Part shown: positions 18,409 through 26,894 of the stretch, piece by piece
Layout: each line of letters begins with the position of its first letter
Numbering within the stretch: position 1 is the first letter of the stretch
Assembly (NCBI GenBank): GCA_963677085.2
Contig: CAXXFH010000004.1
Location: 2,418,001 to 2,482,000, forward strand
DNA: 64,000 nucleotides
Origin: G963677085 sp963677085
Lineage (GTDB): Bacteria > Planctomycetota > Planctomycetia > Pirellulales > Thermoguttaceae
Direction of reading: 5' to 3'
Position numbers and translations under genes: made by a program
Notes under the pieces: generated by a model
What the model was told of the DNA's origin: nothing
Database searches by the model: none
The model's input: only the letters and a program-made list of their open reading frames with translations

Positions 18409-19926
18409 CTGCTGTTCCGTCTTGGCTGGGCCGAGGATGTCTTTCAGAATGAAGTCCTTAGGGAACGGCTGGTCGCGGACTTCCAGGATGCGGCGATAGT
18501 GGTCGGCGATCTCTTGAAGCTCCTCGCGGATAGTCTCGTTTTGTGCCAGCTCAGGATTCTTGTCGAGCACCTTGCGCCACGACTGAAGGCCTTCGTCGTA
18601 TTTCTGTTTGGCCTTACCCAAATCGGCTTCCACCTGAAACGCTTGGTTACCCTGGTAAATGGCCTCGCGGGCAGCCAGGGTGTCGGAGTCTTGCTCCATG
18701 TCGGCACGCAGTCGCCAGAATTCGAAGTTCACGATCTGGCGATAACGGTCGATAATACGGGCTTTCTCTTCGTATTCGCTGGCCTCTTTGGCCAGTTTGA
18801 AGGCCTCGGCTCGCTTCTCTCCCTTGAGCCGGGCGGCCACTTCTTCGTGGGTGACCTTGAGTTTCTTCTCGGCCTCGGCGGCCAATTCGTGTTCCTGCGT
18901 CGAACGATCGGCGGCCGGCGTGTCGAGGGCCTGACGTTGAGCAGTGGTCAACTTGGCTCGCTTTTCTTCCACAATCTTTTCGCGCAAGCCGGGCTCTAGG
19001 TTGTTGAGCTTGTCGACGGTCTGCTTGGCCAACTCTTGAAAATGTTCGCCTTCATTGAGGCGAATGGTTGTGCCGTAGCTGGTCGGGATTTCGGTGTCGC
19101 CGTAGCGGTTCCACTCGGCGGCAGCCTTTTTCCACGCACGCTCCGATCTTTCGCCGAAGACGCCGTCGTCTTGCAGGGCTCCGGCGTAGTTCATCTGGCA
19201 CATGGCCGGGTCGCTGCGGAAGATCAGCGGACTAAGACCCTGCATCGAGGCGCCCAAGTCGTCGACCATCTGCACGACCTTCTGGAACCACTCCTTGCCG
19301 ACCAGCCAGTTGTCTCGCTGAACGCCGGGACGCGAACCGTGGAACGCGTCGTCTTCCTTGAACAGGTGGCGAAATTGCAGTCGCTCGTCGGCGCGGCCCA
19401 GTTTCTGGCTGATGAACCAGCCGATGTCCCACACCAGACGCGGTTCGTGTTCGTTGTAGGCGGTGCCCCGTTTGAGGAAATCGATCCCCTGCATCACCCA
19501 ACGGTATCGCTGGCGGACGTCGTCGAACTCGGCCGACACGTTGTAGGACAGGTTCCACGCCTGAAATCGCCAGACCGAGATGAAGTTGGGCTGCAGCTTG
19601 GTGATCTGTTCCAGCGTGGCCGAAAGGTTGGTCCAGTCTTTCTTTTTCTTGTACGTATTGGCCTTGGTCCAGAGGATGTTTGCTGCGACACCTCGCATCC
19701 CCAGGCTGGCCAGCTTGATGGTTTCGCTGGTCGGGTCGATCTCACCCAGTTGCGACTGGCTGAGGTGATTCTCCTGGCGTGCCTGGGCAAGGATTCCGCC
19801 TGGGCTGCCCTGGCCGTCTTTGCCGGCACGCGTCGCGGGACGTCCCAGGAAACTGAGAATCGCCAGCAACACCGCGATCGCCACCAGATAGTAGATCTTG
19901 TGTTGAAATGAGCTCTTGGGGTTCAT
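18406..19926 (-). CDS. Membrane-anchored helical-repeat protein of an ABC operon, function unknown
   Basis: 506 residues. One N-terminal hydrophobic segment (about 10-27, IYYLVAIAVLLAILSFLG) anchors a large soluble part. The early part contains an EIDPTSETIKLASLGMRGVAANILWTKA motif and TPR-like helical pairs (LEQITKLQPNFISVWRFQAWNLSYNV). The C-terminal half is rich in charged helices, with probable coiled coil around residues 290-400. It overlaps the upstream ABC permease gene by four bases (ATGA), so it is probably a dedicated accessory or periplasm-facing subunit of that exporter. No recognised family name can be given. Confidence 0.75.
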   Translation of the reverse strand: MNPKSSFQHKIYYLVAIAVLLAILSFLGRPATRAGKDGQGSPGGILAQARQENHLSQSQLGEIDPTSETIKLASLGMRGVAANILWTKANTYKKKKDWTNLSATLEQITKLQPNFISVWRFQAWNLSYNVSAEFDDVRQRYRWVMQGIDFLKRGTAYNEHEPRLVWDIGWFISQKLGRADERLQFRHLFKEDDAFHGSRPGVQRDNWLVGKEWFQKVVQMVDDLGASMQGLSPLIFRSDPAMCQMNYAGALQDDGVFGERSERAWKKAAAEWNRYGDTEIPTSYGTTIRLNEGEHFQELAKQTVDKLNNLEPGLREKIVEEKRAKLTTAQRQALDTPAADRSTQEHELAAEAEKKLKVTHEEVAARLKGEKRAEAFKLAKEASEYEEKARIIDRYRQIVNFEFWRLRADMEQDSDTLAAREAIYQGNQAFQVEADLGKAKQKYDEGLQSWRKVLDKNPELAQNETIREELQEIADHYRRILEVRDQPFPKDFILKDILGPAKTEQQ

Positions 19927-21758
19927 CGCGCTACCTCACGCGTCTTCAAGAAGAAGTAAGACGCAATAAAGACGGGGACCAGAAAAGCCAACGCCCGACA
20001 AAGGCACTGGAGAATCAGGCCAGACGAGATGTCGAAGCCGTAGGCCACGTAACTAGAGAAGTCGAAGGTGCCGAATTTCGGAAGCACGGCGGCCGCCGCC
20101 GCCATGGGGTAGCTGGTCCAGGTATCGAGCATTTGGGCAATGTTGGTTTGCAGACCAGGCTCTAAAGGGCTCACCATGTTTTCCTGCGTTACCAGACGGA
20201 TGGCGGACTCGAACGGTCCGCCTCCCATCGCTTCACCGCTGGCCAACTGCGACATGAAATCGGTGAAGAAACCGCCGATCAACACGCCCAGCGTGGCAAT
20301 CATCGCCACGGGACCGCTGAGGAAGGTGCTGAACATCACGCCAATACCGATGACCACCACCATTTGCAGCCAGACGCCCAGGTAGCCCTTCAGGAAGTTT
20401 ATCGCGAACGAGGCGTCGTTCGCCCGAAGGTACACGTCGGCCTGGGCCGCACCAAAGTATTGCGCTCGCGGTACACACTTCAACGACACCTCCAACTTGC
20501 CGTCGGCCACCAGATCCTTGAACAGATCGATGGTTTTGCCATCGGGAGTTTCGATCTTGCGGGGGATATACTGCGTGTCGGTGGCGAAGTCCCGAGCTTC
20601 GAAGATCCGCACGTCGTCGACCGTTTCGCCCGTCTTCGGGTTGCGAAGCGAAATGCTACCGAGAATGCCGGGTACCTTTTCGGGGTCCGACATATCGCCC
20701 TTGTGCGTGCGGAAGACTTCGATGTTCAGTTCCAGCGGAAGCCCGGTCGGGAACTTGTCTTCGGGGAAACGGGCCGGCGTGACGTCGCTAAAAGTCCACA
20801 CCGCGGCTGCGTTGGAGCCACCTTCCAGGAAGCTTCGGTAGGTCCACTCATCGCCCACGTTTACGCCCTTCTCGGCGTCTTTTCCCGCACGGTCCTTGAA
20901 GCGAATTTTTCCGTAGATGGGCACCCGGGCAACGAGCATTCCCTCGGGTGGGCCCAATTCGTAGGTCGTTTTGTCGCCCGAGCGGTGTACGGTGAGCTCA
21001 TGCTTGTGGCCTTGCTCGGTGGAGACCCAGGCGTTGCCGTTTTCGTCGATCGTGGCTTGATGGGTGTGGTTGCGGACTTCGCTGGTTCGGCCCTTGAAAC
21101 CGGCCATCTCGCCGGTGGTTCCCCGCTGGATCGGTTGCAGGTTTTCGGCCGTAAGCTGGTGGGTGTGCGAAAGCCCTCGCACGACGAAACCGTAGCTGAT
21201 CGGTCCCATGATGGCCAACAGCAGAGTGCCCACCGCCACGAAGCCGAGAATACGCCCCAAAACGATCTCGCTCGGGCGTACTGGTTTGGTGACGATTGTG
21301 TGTAAGGTCTTGTTTTTGATGTCGGCCGGCAGACTCAGCGCACTGAGGAACAACGCGAGCAGGAGCACGAGATAACTGGTCGCCGTGAGAACGAAACTCA
21401 GATACAACCGGGCTGGCTGACTGCTGCTGGGATCGAGGAACCAGCCGGCAAAAAGTAGTATCAGAATGAAGATCGCAAACACGACCACCACCCGGCGCCG
21501 GATCGATTCTTTAACGGCCAGCCAACTCATGGCCAGCACGCGGCGCGGAGACATTCGCACCAAGTCGACCAGCCCGGCCGTCAGGGTGCGTCCTAGCGAG
21601 GAGAAAGCCGCTACAGGGCCCATCCGGATAAGGCAGACCACCAGCGCGACCAACAGCATGCCCACGGCCGCGAAGCCCACGATCACCAGCCACTCGATGG
21701 CCGCCTGGGAAAACCATTCGCGAAAGGGGAGTAACTCAACAATGTTTTCGACAGACAT
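19923..21758 (-). CDS. ABC-2 type transporter permease with large soluble insert
   Basis: 611 residues. There is a hydrophobic segment near the N terminus (about 20-45), then MSWLAVKESIRRRVVVVFAIFILILLFAGWF and two more helices (about 120-195). This is the usual start of ABC-2/NosY-like permeases, including the TKPVRPSEIVLGR motif on the cytoplasmic side. Residues about 200-450 form a large, hydrophilic, strand-rich domain with histidine-rich patches (HTHQL, NHTHQATID, HKHELTVH). The helices resume at about 455-505 and 575-605. The gene starts three bases after the ATPase gene and overlaps the following gene by four. It is probably the membrane subunit of an exporter of unknown substrate. The histidine-rich insert might bind metal, but that is only inference. 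Confidence 0.85.
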   Translation of the reverse strand: MSVENIVELLPFREWFSQAAIEWLVIVGFAAVGMLLVALVVCLIRMGPVAAFSSLGRTLTAGLVDLVRMSPRRVLAMSWLAVKESIRRRVVVVFAIFILILLFAGWFLDPSSSQPARLYLSFVLTATSYLVLLLALFLSALSLPADIKNKTLHTIVTKPVRPSEIVLGRILGFVAVGTLLLAIMGPISYGFVVRGLSHTHQLTAENLQPIQRGTTGEMAGFKGRTSEVRNHTHQATIDENGNAWVSTEQGHKHELTVHRSGDKTTYELGPPEGMLVARVPIYGKIRFKDRAGKDAEKGVNVGDEWTYRSFLEGGSNAAAVWTFSDVTPARFPEDKFPTGLPLELNIEVFRTHKGDMSDPEKVPGILGSISLRNPKTGETVDDVRIFEARDFATDTQYIPRKIETPDGKTIDLFKDLVADGKLEVSLKCVPRAQYFGAAQADVYLRANDASFAINFLKGYLGVWLQMVVVIGIGVMFSTFLSGPVAMIATLGVLIGGFFTDFMSQLASGEAMGGGPFESAIRLVTQENMVSPLEPGLQTNIAQMLDTWTSYPMAAAAAVLPKFGTFDFSSYVAYGFDISSGLILQCLCRALAFLVPVFIASYFFLKTREVAR

Positions 21759-21761
21759 CGG

Positions 21762-22718
21762 CTACGCACCCTCCACCTTCGACGCTTCGGCACCCGAGGC
21801 ACTCTCGGAGTCTGAACCATTGCCCTGGTCACTCTCCACGCCGCGGACACGCCGGCCGGGATGTGCCTGGCTCTCGCGGATGATTCGTACGAACAGTTCT
21901 TCGAGCGTGGTGGTGGGGTTGCCGATCGAAAGCGTTTCGCCGCCGTGACGTTCGATCACCTCGGCGATCTCTTTCTGGGCCGCTTCCGAAAGTCCCTTGG
22001 CACGAATCTCCGTCTCATCGCGAACCTTGACCAGGCTGTCGACCCGACCGAGTTCTTTCAACTCGCCTTGGTACAAAATCGCGATCCGGTCGCAGACGTC
22101 TTGCACGTCGGCCAGCAGGTGGCTGCACATGACGATCGTCTTGCCTTCGTCGCGGAGCTTGAGGATCAGGTCCTTCATCTCCCGGGTGCCGATCGGGTCC
22201 AGGCCACTGGTCGGCTCGTCGAGCAGGATCAGTTCGGGGTCGTTGATCAACGCCTGGGCGAAGCCAATTCGGCGGACCATACCTTTGGAGTATTCTTTGA
22301 GTTGCCGTTTGCGGGCCCAGCCGAGGCCGACCAAGTCGATCAACTCGTGAACTCGCTGCCGTCGCACGGCGCGAGGGATGTTGAACAATCGGCCGTAGAA
22401 GTCGAGCGTTTCCTCGGCGTTGAGGAAGCGGTAGAGGTACGACTCCTCGGGCAGGTAGCCGAGCCGTTCGTTTTTGGTTACGTCGGTCGTGTCGCGGCCG
22501 AAGATCAAGGCCCGGCCGGCCGTGGGAAACAGTAGGCCCAGCAACAGCTTGATCGTGGTGGTCTTACCCGACCCGTTGGGGCCCAGCAGGCCGAAAATCT
22601 CGCCTCGGCGGACCTCGAGGTCCAGGGCCTTCAGGGCACGCACTTTTTCCCGCCCCCAGAAGTCTCGATAGACCTTCGTGAGATTCTGGGTTTCGATAAT
22701 GATTTCCGACGAATCCAT
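21762..22718 (-). CDS. ABC transporter ATP-binding protein
   Basis: 318-residue nucleotide-binding subunit. Walker A is LLGPNGSGKTTTIK. The rest of the signature is present: a Q-loop region (LGYLPEESYLY), KEYSKGMVRRIGFAQAL as the signature, Walker B LILLDEPTSGLD and the switch histidine in CSHLLAD. This is the type that works with ABC-2 permeases (NatA/CcmA/GldA-like). The start at the ATG at 22718 is preferred over a TTG five codons earlier because GAGG sits eight bases ahead. It is the first gene of a three-gene operon with the permease and the anchored helical protein. The C-terminal 35 residues are low-complexity and acidic. Confidence 0.92.
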   Translation of the reverse strand: MDSSEIIIETQNLTKVYRDFWGREKVRALKALDLEVRRGEIFGLLGPNGSGKTTTIKLLLGLLFPTAGRALIFGRDTTDVTKNERLGYLPEESYLYRFLNAEETLDFYGRLFNIPRAVRRQRVHELIDLVGLGWARKRQLKEYSKGMVRRIGFAQALINDPELILLDEPTSGLDPIGTREMKDLILKLRDEGKTIVMCSHLLADVQDVCDRIAILYQGELKELGRVDSLVKVRDETEIRAKGLSEAAQKEIAEVIERHGGETLSIGNPTTTLEELFVRIIRESQAHPGRRVRGVESDQGNGSDSESASGAEASKVEGA

Positions 22719-23141
22719 GGGTGTCCTCGACAAACGGGTTCGCGTGATTCTGAGAGGATTACGGCGGTTCGTAACCGCCTCTGGGGGGCTGGCTAGTCCA
22801 GGTATCCCAAAAATCGTGCAATCTTATTCTTTTAGATGGTCGCTCGGTAAGTCTGTACCGGTAGCGGCAGATTTCTAATACGCAACGAAGTTGGGGAAGG
22901 TTCGATGATTGTCGAAAGAGATGAAAACCGTCATCTTAAAACGATCATTCGGGCGTTACAAGGTGCACAGTCCAACCCAGTGGAGGGGCGTGCGCCGTGC
23001 CGGTCCCTAGGACAGTGTAGATCGGTTGCGTTAGGATGGTGTTTTCGATTGTGCAGTTGGGCGTATGCATGGCCGCCGAAGCAGCCAAGCCTTGATTGCC
23101 AATCATAAATCCCAAACCTTCAATCATAAATCCGAAGCCCC
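22719..23141. other. Divergent intergenic region, 423 bp
   Basis: Lies between the divergently read ABC operon and folC, and must hold promoters for both, but none is clear. Its right end, from 23102, consists of degenerate heptads that continue across the folC start. No RNA gene was recognised. Confidence 0.45.
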
Positions 23142-23153
23142 ATGCCCCTCCCC
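23102..23153. repeat. Degenerate heptanucleotide tandem tract 2
   Basis: Heptads ATCATAA / ATCCCAA / ACCTTCA / ATCATAA / ATCCGAA / GCCCCAT / GCCCCTC. The ATCATAA-ATCC block recurs exactly three heptads later. The folC start codon (23142) lies inside the tract, so the first codons of folC may derive from it. Confidence 0.55.
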
Positions 23154-24539
23154 TCCGACGACGCGCCAATCCGCAGTTATGAAGACGCTCGGGCGTTTCT
23201 CTTCGGGCGGATCGATTATGAGCGGGCGGTGAGCATGCCCTATGGGCAACGGCACTTCAAGCTCGACCGCATGCGCGAACTGCTTCGGCGGCTCGACAAC
23301 CCTCAGCAGAAATTGCCGATCGTCCACATTGCCGGGACCAAGGGCAAGGGCTCGACCGCCGCGATGACGGCCGCCGTACTGCAAGCGGCCGGCCATCGGA
23401 CGGGCATCTTCAGTTCGCCCCATCTCGAACGCATCGAAGAGCGGATGGTCGTCGACCGCCAGTGCTGCAGCGGCCAGCAGTTCGCCGCTTTGGCCGAGCG
23501 GCTGCGGCCCGTCGTGGCAGAGATGGACGCGCAAGCTGCAATCGAGGGCGAGACCGGTCCAACCTACTTCGAGTTGACTACCGCCATGGCCCTGCTGATG
23601 TTTGTCGAGAATAACGTCGACATTGCCGTGCTCGAGGTAGGCCTGGGCGGACGGCTCGATTCGACCAATGTTTGCGAGCCCCGTGTGTGTGTTATCACTA
23701 GCATTAGCTACGACCACCAGCAACAGTTGGGCAACACGCTGGAGGCCATCGCCCGAGAAAAGGCCGGTATCATCAAACCGGGCATTCCGGTCGTCAGTGG
23801 CGTGATCGACCTGGAACCTCAGGCGGTGATTCGCGAGATTTGCCAGCAGCAGGGTTGCCGTTTAATCGAACGGTCGACCGACTTCGACTTCCGCTACCAC
23901 TGGCCCACGCATCTTGAGGAATGCTCGAAGCAGGGAACGCTCGATGTGTGGTTTGGTGAACGGCCCGAGGCGGCCCATTACCAGGGGCTTGCGATCGGTC
24001 CCCTGGGCGAACACCAGGGCGCTAACGCCGCGGTGACCATCGCCATCGTCGAGGAGCTTCGCCGTCAGGGTTGGGTCATCGAGGACGACGCCGTGTGTGC
24101 GGGGCTCAGTCAGGTCGATATTCCGGCGCGGATTGAGGTCGTCGCCCGGCGGCCGGCGATCGTGATTGACGTCGCGCATAACGCGGCCTCGATTGCCGCC
24201 CTGCTCGACACGCTCGACCGTTGTTTTTCCGCGCGGCAACGGCTGCTGGTCTTTGCCACCACGGCGGAAAAGGACATCGAAGGCATGTTGCGGTCGTTGC
24301 TCGCCCGCTTCGATCGAGTGATGCTGACGAAATATTCCGATAACCCGCGTGGCGTACCGGCCGAACACTTGGCCGCCGTCGCTCGATCTATCACGGGGCA
24401 GGAGTTTCCTGTCTATCTTCGCCCGGCCGATGCATTGACCGCCGCCCGAGCCGAAGCCCAGCCCGAAGACCTGATTTGCATCACCGGCTCATTCTTCATC
24501 GCAGCCGAGCTGCGGCGGCTTCTGCCAAGCGACGAATAG
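23142..24539 (+). CDS. folC: Bifunctional folylpolyglutamate/dihydrofolate synthase
   Basis: Mur-ligase family enzyme that adds glutamate to dihydropteroate and folates in the cytoplasm. The 465 residues show the P-loop IAGTKGKGSTAAM (about residues 65-77), GIFSSPHL with the folate-site loop, the EVGLGGRLDSTN motif, YDHQQQLGNTLEAIAREKAGI, and a C-terminal Mur ligase domain with IDVAHNAASI. The length fits the family, although about 30-40 residues longer than the E. coli enzyme. The start codon sits within a heptanucleotide repeat tract; the residues before RSYEDA are therefore uncertain. Monocistronic as far as can be seen. Confidence 0.93.
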   Translation: MPLPSDDAPIRSYEDARAFLFGRIDYERAVSMPYGQRHFKLDRMRELLRRLDNPQQKLPIVHIAGTKGKGSTAAMTAAVLQAAGHRTGIFSSPHLERIEERMVVDRQCCSGQQFAALAERLRPVVAEMDAQAAIEGETGPTYFELTTAMALLMFVENNVDIAVLEVGLGGRLDSTNVCEPRVCVITSISYDHQQQLGNTLEAIAREKAGIIKPGIPVVSGVIDLEPQAVIREICQQQGCRLIERSTDFDFRYHWPTHLEECSKQGTLDVWFGERPEAAHYQGLAIGPLGEHQGANAAVTIAIVEELRRQGWVIEDDAVCAGLSQVDIPARIEVVARRPAIVIDVAHNAASIAALLDTLDRCFSARQRLLVFATTAEKDIEGMLRSLLARFDRVMLTKYSDNPRGVPAEHLAAVARSITGQEFPVYLRPADALTAARAEAQPEDLICITGSFFIAAELRRLLPSDE

Positions 24540-24612
24540 TCCTCTCCAGTGGTTGTCCATATTGAGACTGCCCGACGAGTGCCAGCGGCGGCCTGTTTGC
24601 CTTGTCGGATCA

Positions 24613-24640
24613 GGGGCAGACAAGCTGCCCCCTGGCACCC
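24613..24640. repeat. Extragenic hairpin repeat GGGGCAG-ACAAG-CTGCCCC
   Basis: A perfect 7-bp stem followed by CTGGCACCC. A distant member of the CACTGGCTG/ACAAGC repeat family, in the folC-dprE1 gap (251 bp), which otherwise shows nothing recognisable. Confidence 0.5.
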
Positions 24641-24790
24641 GTGAAGCCAAAGCGGCTGAACGCCTAGCTTGCCCAAGCGGAATAAATTCCCGCTTCGATC
24701 TTGCCATAAACCGGTCGAACTGGTAAATGGCCGTATTCTGCGCGAAGCGCCACCGCCTTGTGTTGACCCCCTCTGTGGAATGACGACGGA

Positions 24791-26134
24791 ATGGCTATTA
24801 AGAGCTTTCAAACCAAGCTGACTGCCTGGGGACGCTACCCGGTGGTCGATGGGCAAGAGATCCGGTCGACCGATCTGGTGGCCGCCACGGAGACAGCCAC
24901 CTTGTCGAGGGGGTTGGGCCGTTCCTACGGCGACAGTTCTCTGCCAGCCGAGCCTGGCGATACGGTGGTCGACACAACGCTGGCCGACCGAATCCTCGCC
25001 TTCGACCGCGACTCGGGCATACTGCGTGGCGAGGCTGGACTATCGCTGTTAGAACTCAACCGGCTGTTTCTGCGACAAGGCTGGTTCACGCCCGTCTCGC
25101 CCGGCACCCAGTACGTTACGCTCGGCGGCATGGTCGCTTCCGATGTTCACGGCAAGAACCACCACGTGGATGGCTGTTTTGGGGAACACGTCACGGCACT
25201 CAAGCTTCGCGTTGCCGATGGTCGCATCATCGAGTGTTCTGACGAGCACGAGCCGGAGCTTTTTCGGGCGACTATCGGCGGCATGGGCCTGACGGGCCAC
25301 ATCCTGGAAGTCGAGTTCCGGATGCGGGAGATCCCCTCGCCGTGGATTTTCGAGGAGAGCGAGCGGATTGAGCACCTCGACGCCATGGTGGCGGGCCTGA
25401 AAGAGGCGGCGGCCGAGTGGCCGATGACCGTCGGCTGGGTCGATTGCCTCGCTCGGGGCAAAAGCCTGGGTCGCGGTATCCTCATGAAAGGTCGTTGGGC
25501 GACGGCCACCGAGGCGCCGGCCAAACCGCCGGCCGTCAAACGGCGGCTCCGCATCCCGATGGAGTTTCCCAGCATCGCGCTGTGTCGGCCGAGCATGAAG
25601 GCATTCAACGTGCTTTATTACCACAAGCACTTCCAGAAGAAGAAAATCGGCATCGCTCATCCCGACAGTTTCTTCTACCCGTTGGACATGATCGACGATT
25701 GGAACCTGATCTACGGCCGTCGCGGGTTCACCCAATATCAGTGTGTACTGCCCCATGCCGACGACAACGGCCCTGCCCGACGGTTCCTCGACCTGTTCGT
25801 CTCGGCCGGCGGCATGGCCTTTTTGTGCGTGATCAAGGATTGCGGGGCCGAGGGCAAGGGGATGATTTCTTTCCCGCGGCCGGGCATCTCGATCGCCATG
25901 GACTTTCCGATCGTCGGACAACAGCGCACCCAGGATTTCGTCGACAAGCTCAACGAACTCGTGCTCAGCGAAGGTGGGCGGATTTATTTGACCAAAGACA
26001 CCTTCACGCGGGCAGAACATTTTCTCGCCATGGAAACCCGGCTTGCCGAGTTCAACGCCGTACGTCGCCAGTGGGATCCAGAGTGTAAAGTGCGAAGTGC
26101 TCAATCGATACGCCTCTTGGGAGATGCCGCATGA
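24791..26134 (+). CDS. dprE1: FAD-dependent decaprenylphosphoryl-ribose 2-oxidase homologue (DprE1-like)
   Basis: Predicted to oxidise the 2-hydroxyl of a polyprenyl-phosphate-ribose, the first half of its epimerisation to the arabinose form. The 447 residues include the FAD-binding SRGLGRSYGDSS (39-50), VSPGTQYVTLGGMVASDVHGKNHH, and a C-terminal substrate domain with GRIYLTKDTFTRAEHF, where the lysine matches the conserved active-site lysine of mycobacterial DprE1. The residue at the position of the benzothiazinone-reactive cysteine (C387 of M. tuberculosis) is alanine here (A369 in ISIAMDFPI). It overlaps the reductase gene downstream by four bases (ATGA). Together with the next two genes it forms a DprE1-DprE2-UbiA set. 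Confidence 0.88.
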   Translation: MAIKSFQTKLTAWGRYPVVDGQEIRSTDLVAATETATLSRGLGRSYGDSSLPAEPGDTVVDTTLADRILAFDRDSGILRGEAGLSLLELNRLFLRQGWFTPVSPGTQYVTLGGMVASDVHGKNHHVDGCFGEHVTALKLRVADGRIIECSDEHEPELFRATIGGMGLTGHILEVEFRMREIPSPWIFEESERIEHLDAMVAGLKEAAAEWPMTVGWVDCLARGKSLGRGILMKGRWATATEAPAKPPAVKRRLRIPMEFPSIALCRPSMKAFNVLYYHKHFQKKKIGIAHPDSFFYPLDMIDDWNLIYGRRGFTQYQCVLPHADDNGPARRFLDLFVSAGGMAFLCVIKDCGAEGKGMISFPRPGISIAMDFPIVGQQRTQDFVDKLNELVLSEGGRIYLTKDTFTRAEHFLAMETRLAEFNAVRRQWDPECKVRSAQSIRLLGDAA

Positions 26135-26883
26135 AAGCCGTCGTATTCGGGGCAACCAGCGGGATGGGGCGTGCCTTGGCCCGGCAGATGGTTGGGCGGG
26201 GCGATCGTCTGTTTCTGCTGGGGCGCAAGCCGGAAGACCTTGAGCGGTCTGCACGAGACCTGGAGGCTCGCAGTCCAGCAACCCAACGTGCTGAGGGAAC
26301 CGTGAGTACGGCCCATTGCGACCTGCTCGATTCGCAGTCGTTCGATTCGGCCTTGGATGCCGCGGCGGAGGCGTTAGATGGCTTCGACACCGTGGTGGTC
26401 ACCGCCGGACTGTTTGGCACGCAGCAGCAGTTGGAAGACGATCCGCAGTTAGCCGCTCGAGTGTTGTTGGCTGATTTCACCAATACCGTGCTGTTCTGCG
26501 AGGCCGCCCGACGCCGGTTGCTGGCCGCAGGCGGCGGCACGTTGTGTGTGTTCAGCAGTGTAGCCGGTGATCGGGGACGGAAGCCAGTAGTGCTATACGG
26601 GGCAGCGAAGGCCGGGCTGTCGCAGTACCTCGAAGGGCTCGATCACAAATTCCGCGCCCAGGGACTGAAGACTGTCTGCGTGAAGCCGGGATTTGTGAAG
26701 ACGGGCATGACCGCGGGACTGAAGCCACCACCGTTTGCTGGTGAGCCGGAAGACGTCGCCCGCCGGGTGCTCAAGGCTATCGATCGTGGAACGCCCGAGA
26801 TCTACGTTCCGCCCATGTGGCGTTGGGTGATGCTGGTGATTCGCAACCTGCCACGGTTGGTGATGCGGAAGATCAATTTTTAG
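26131..26883 (+). CDS. dprE2: Short-chain reductase, DprE2-like
   Basis: Predicted to reduce the 2-keto intermediate made by DprE1, completing conversion of ribose to arabinose on the lipid carrier. 250-residue SDR with an N-terminal GATSGMGRALARQ NAD(P)-binding motif, VVVTAGLFGT in place of NNAG, the catalytic YGAAKAG (YxxxK) and VKPGFVKTGMT. The C terminus (MWRWVMLVIRNLPRLVMRKI) is hydrophobic and could touch the membrane, as in DprE2 proteins. The start overlaps the DprE1 stop codon. The SDR family is broad, so the specific function rests on the neighbours. Confidence 0.85.
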   Translation: MKAVVFGATSGMGRALARQMVGRGDRLFLLGRKPEDLERSARDLEARSPATQRAEGTVSTAHCDLLDSQSFDSALDAAAEALDGFDTVVVTAGLFGTQQQLEDDPQLAARVLLADFTNTVLFCEAARRRLLAAGGGTLCVFSSVAGDRGRKPVVLYGAAKAGLSQYLEGLDHKFRAQGLKTVCVKPGFVKTGMTAGLKPPPFAGEPEDVARRVLKAIDRGTPEIYVPPMWRWVMLVIRNLPRLVMRKINF

Positions 26884-26894
26884 GAGCCAACGTA

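Noticed and set aside
20364..21305. A 313-codon open frame on the forward strand
   Set aside because: Antisense to the ABC permease; composition-driven shadow.
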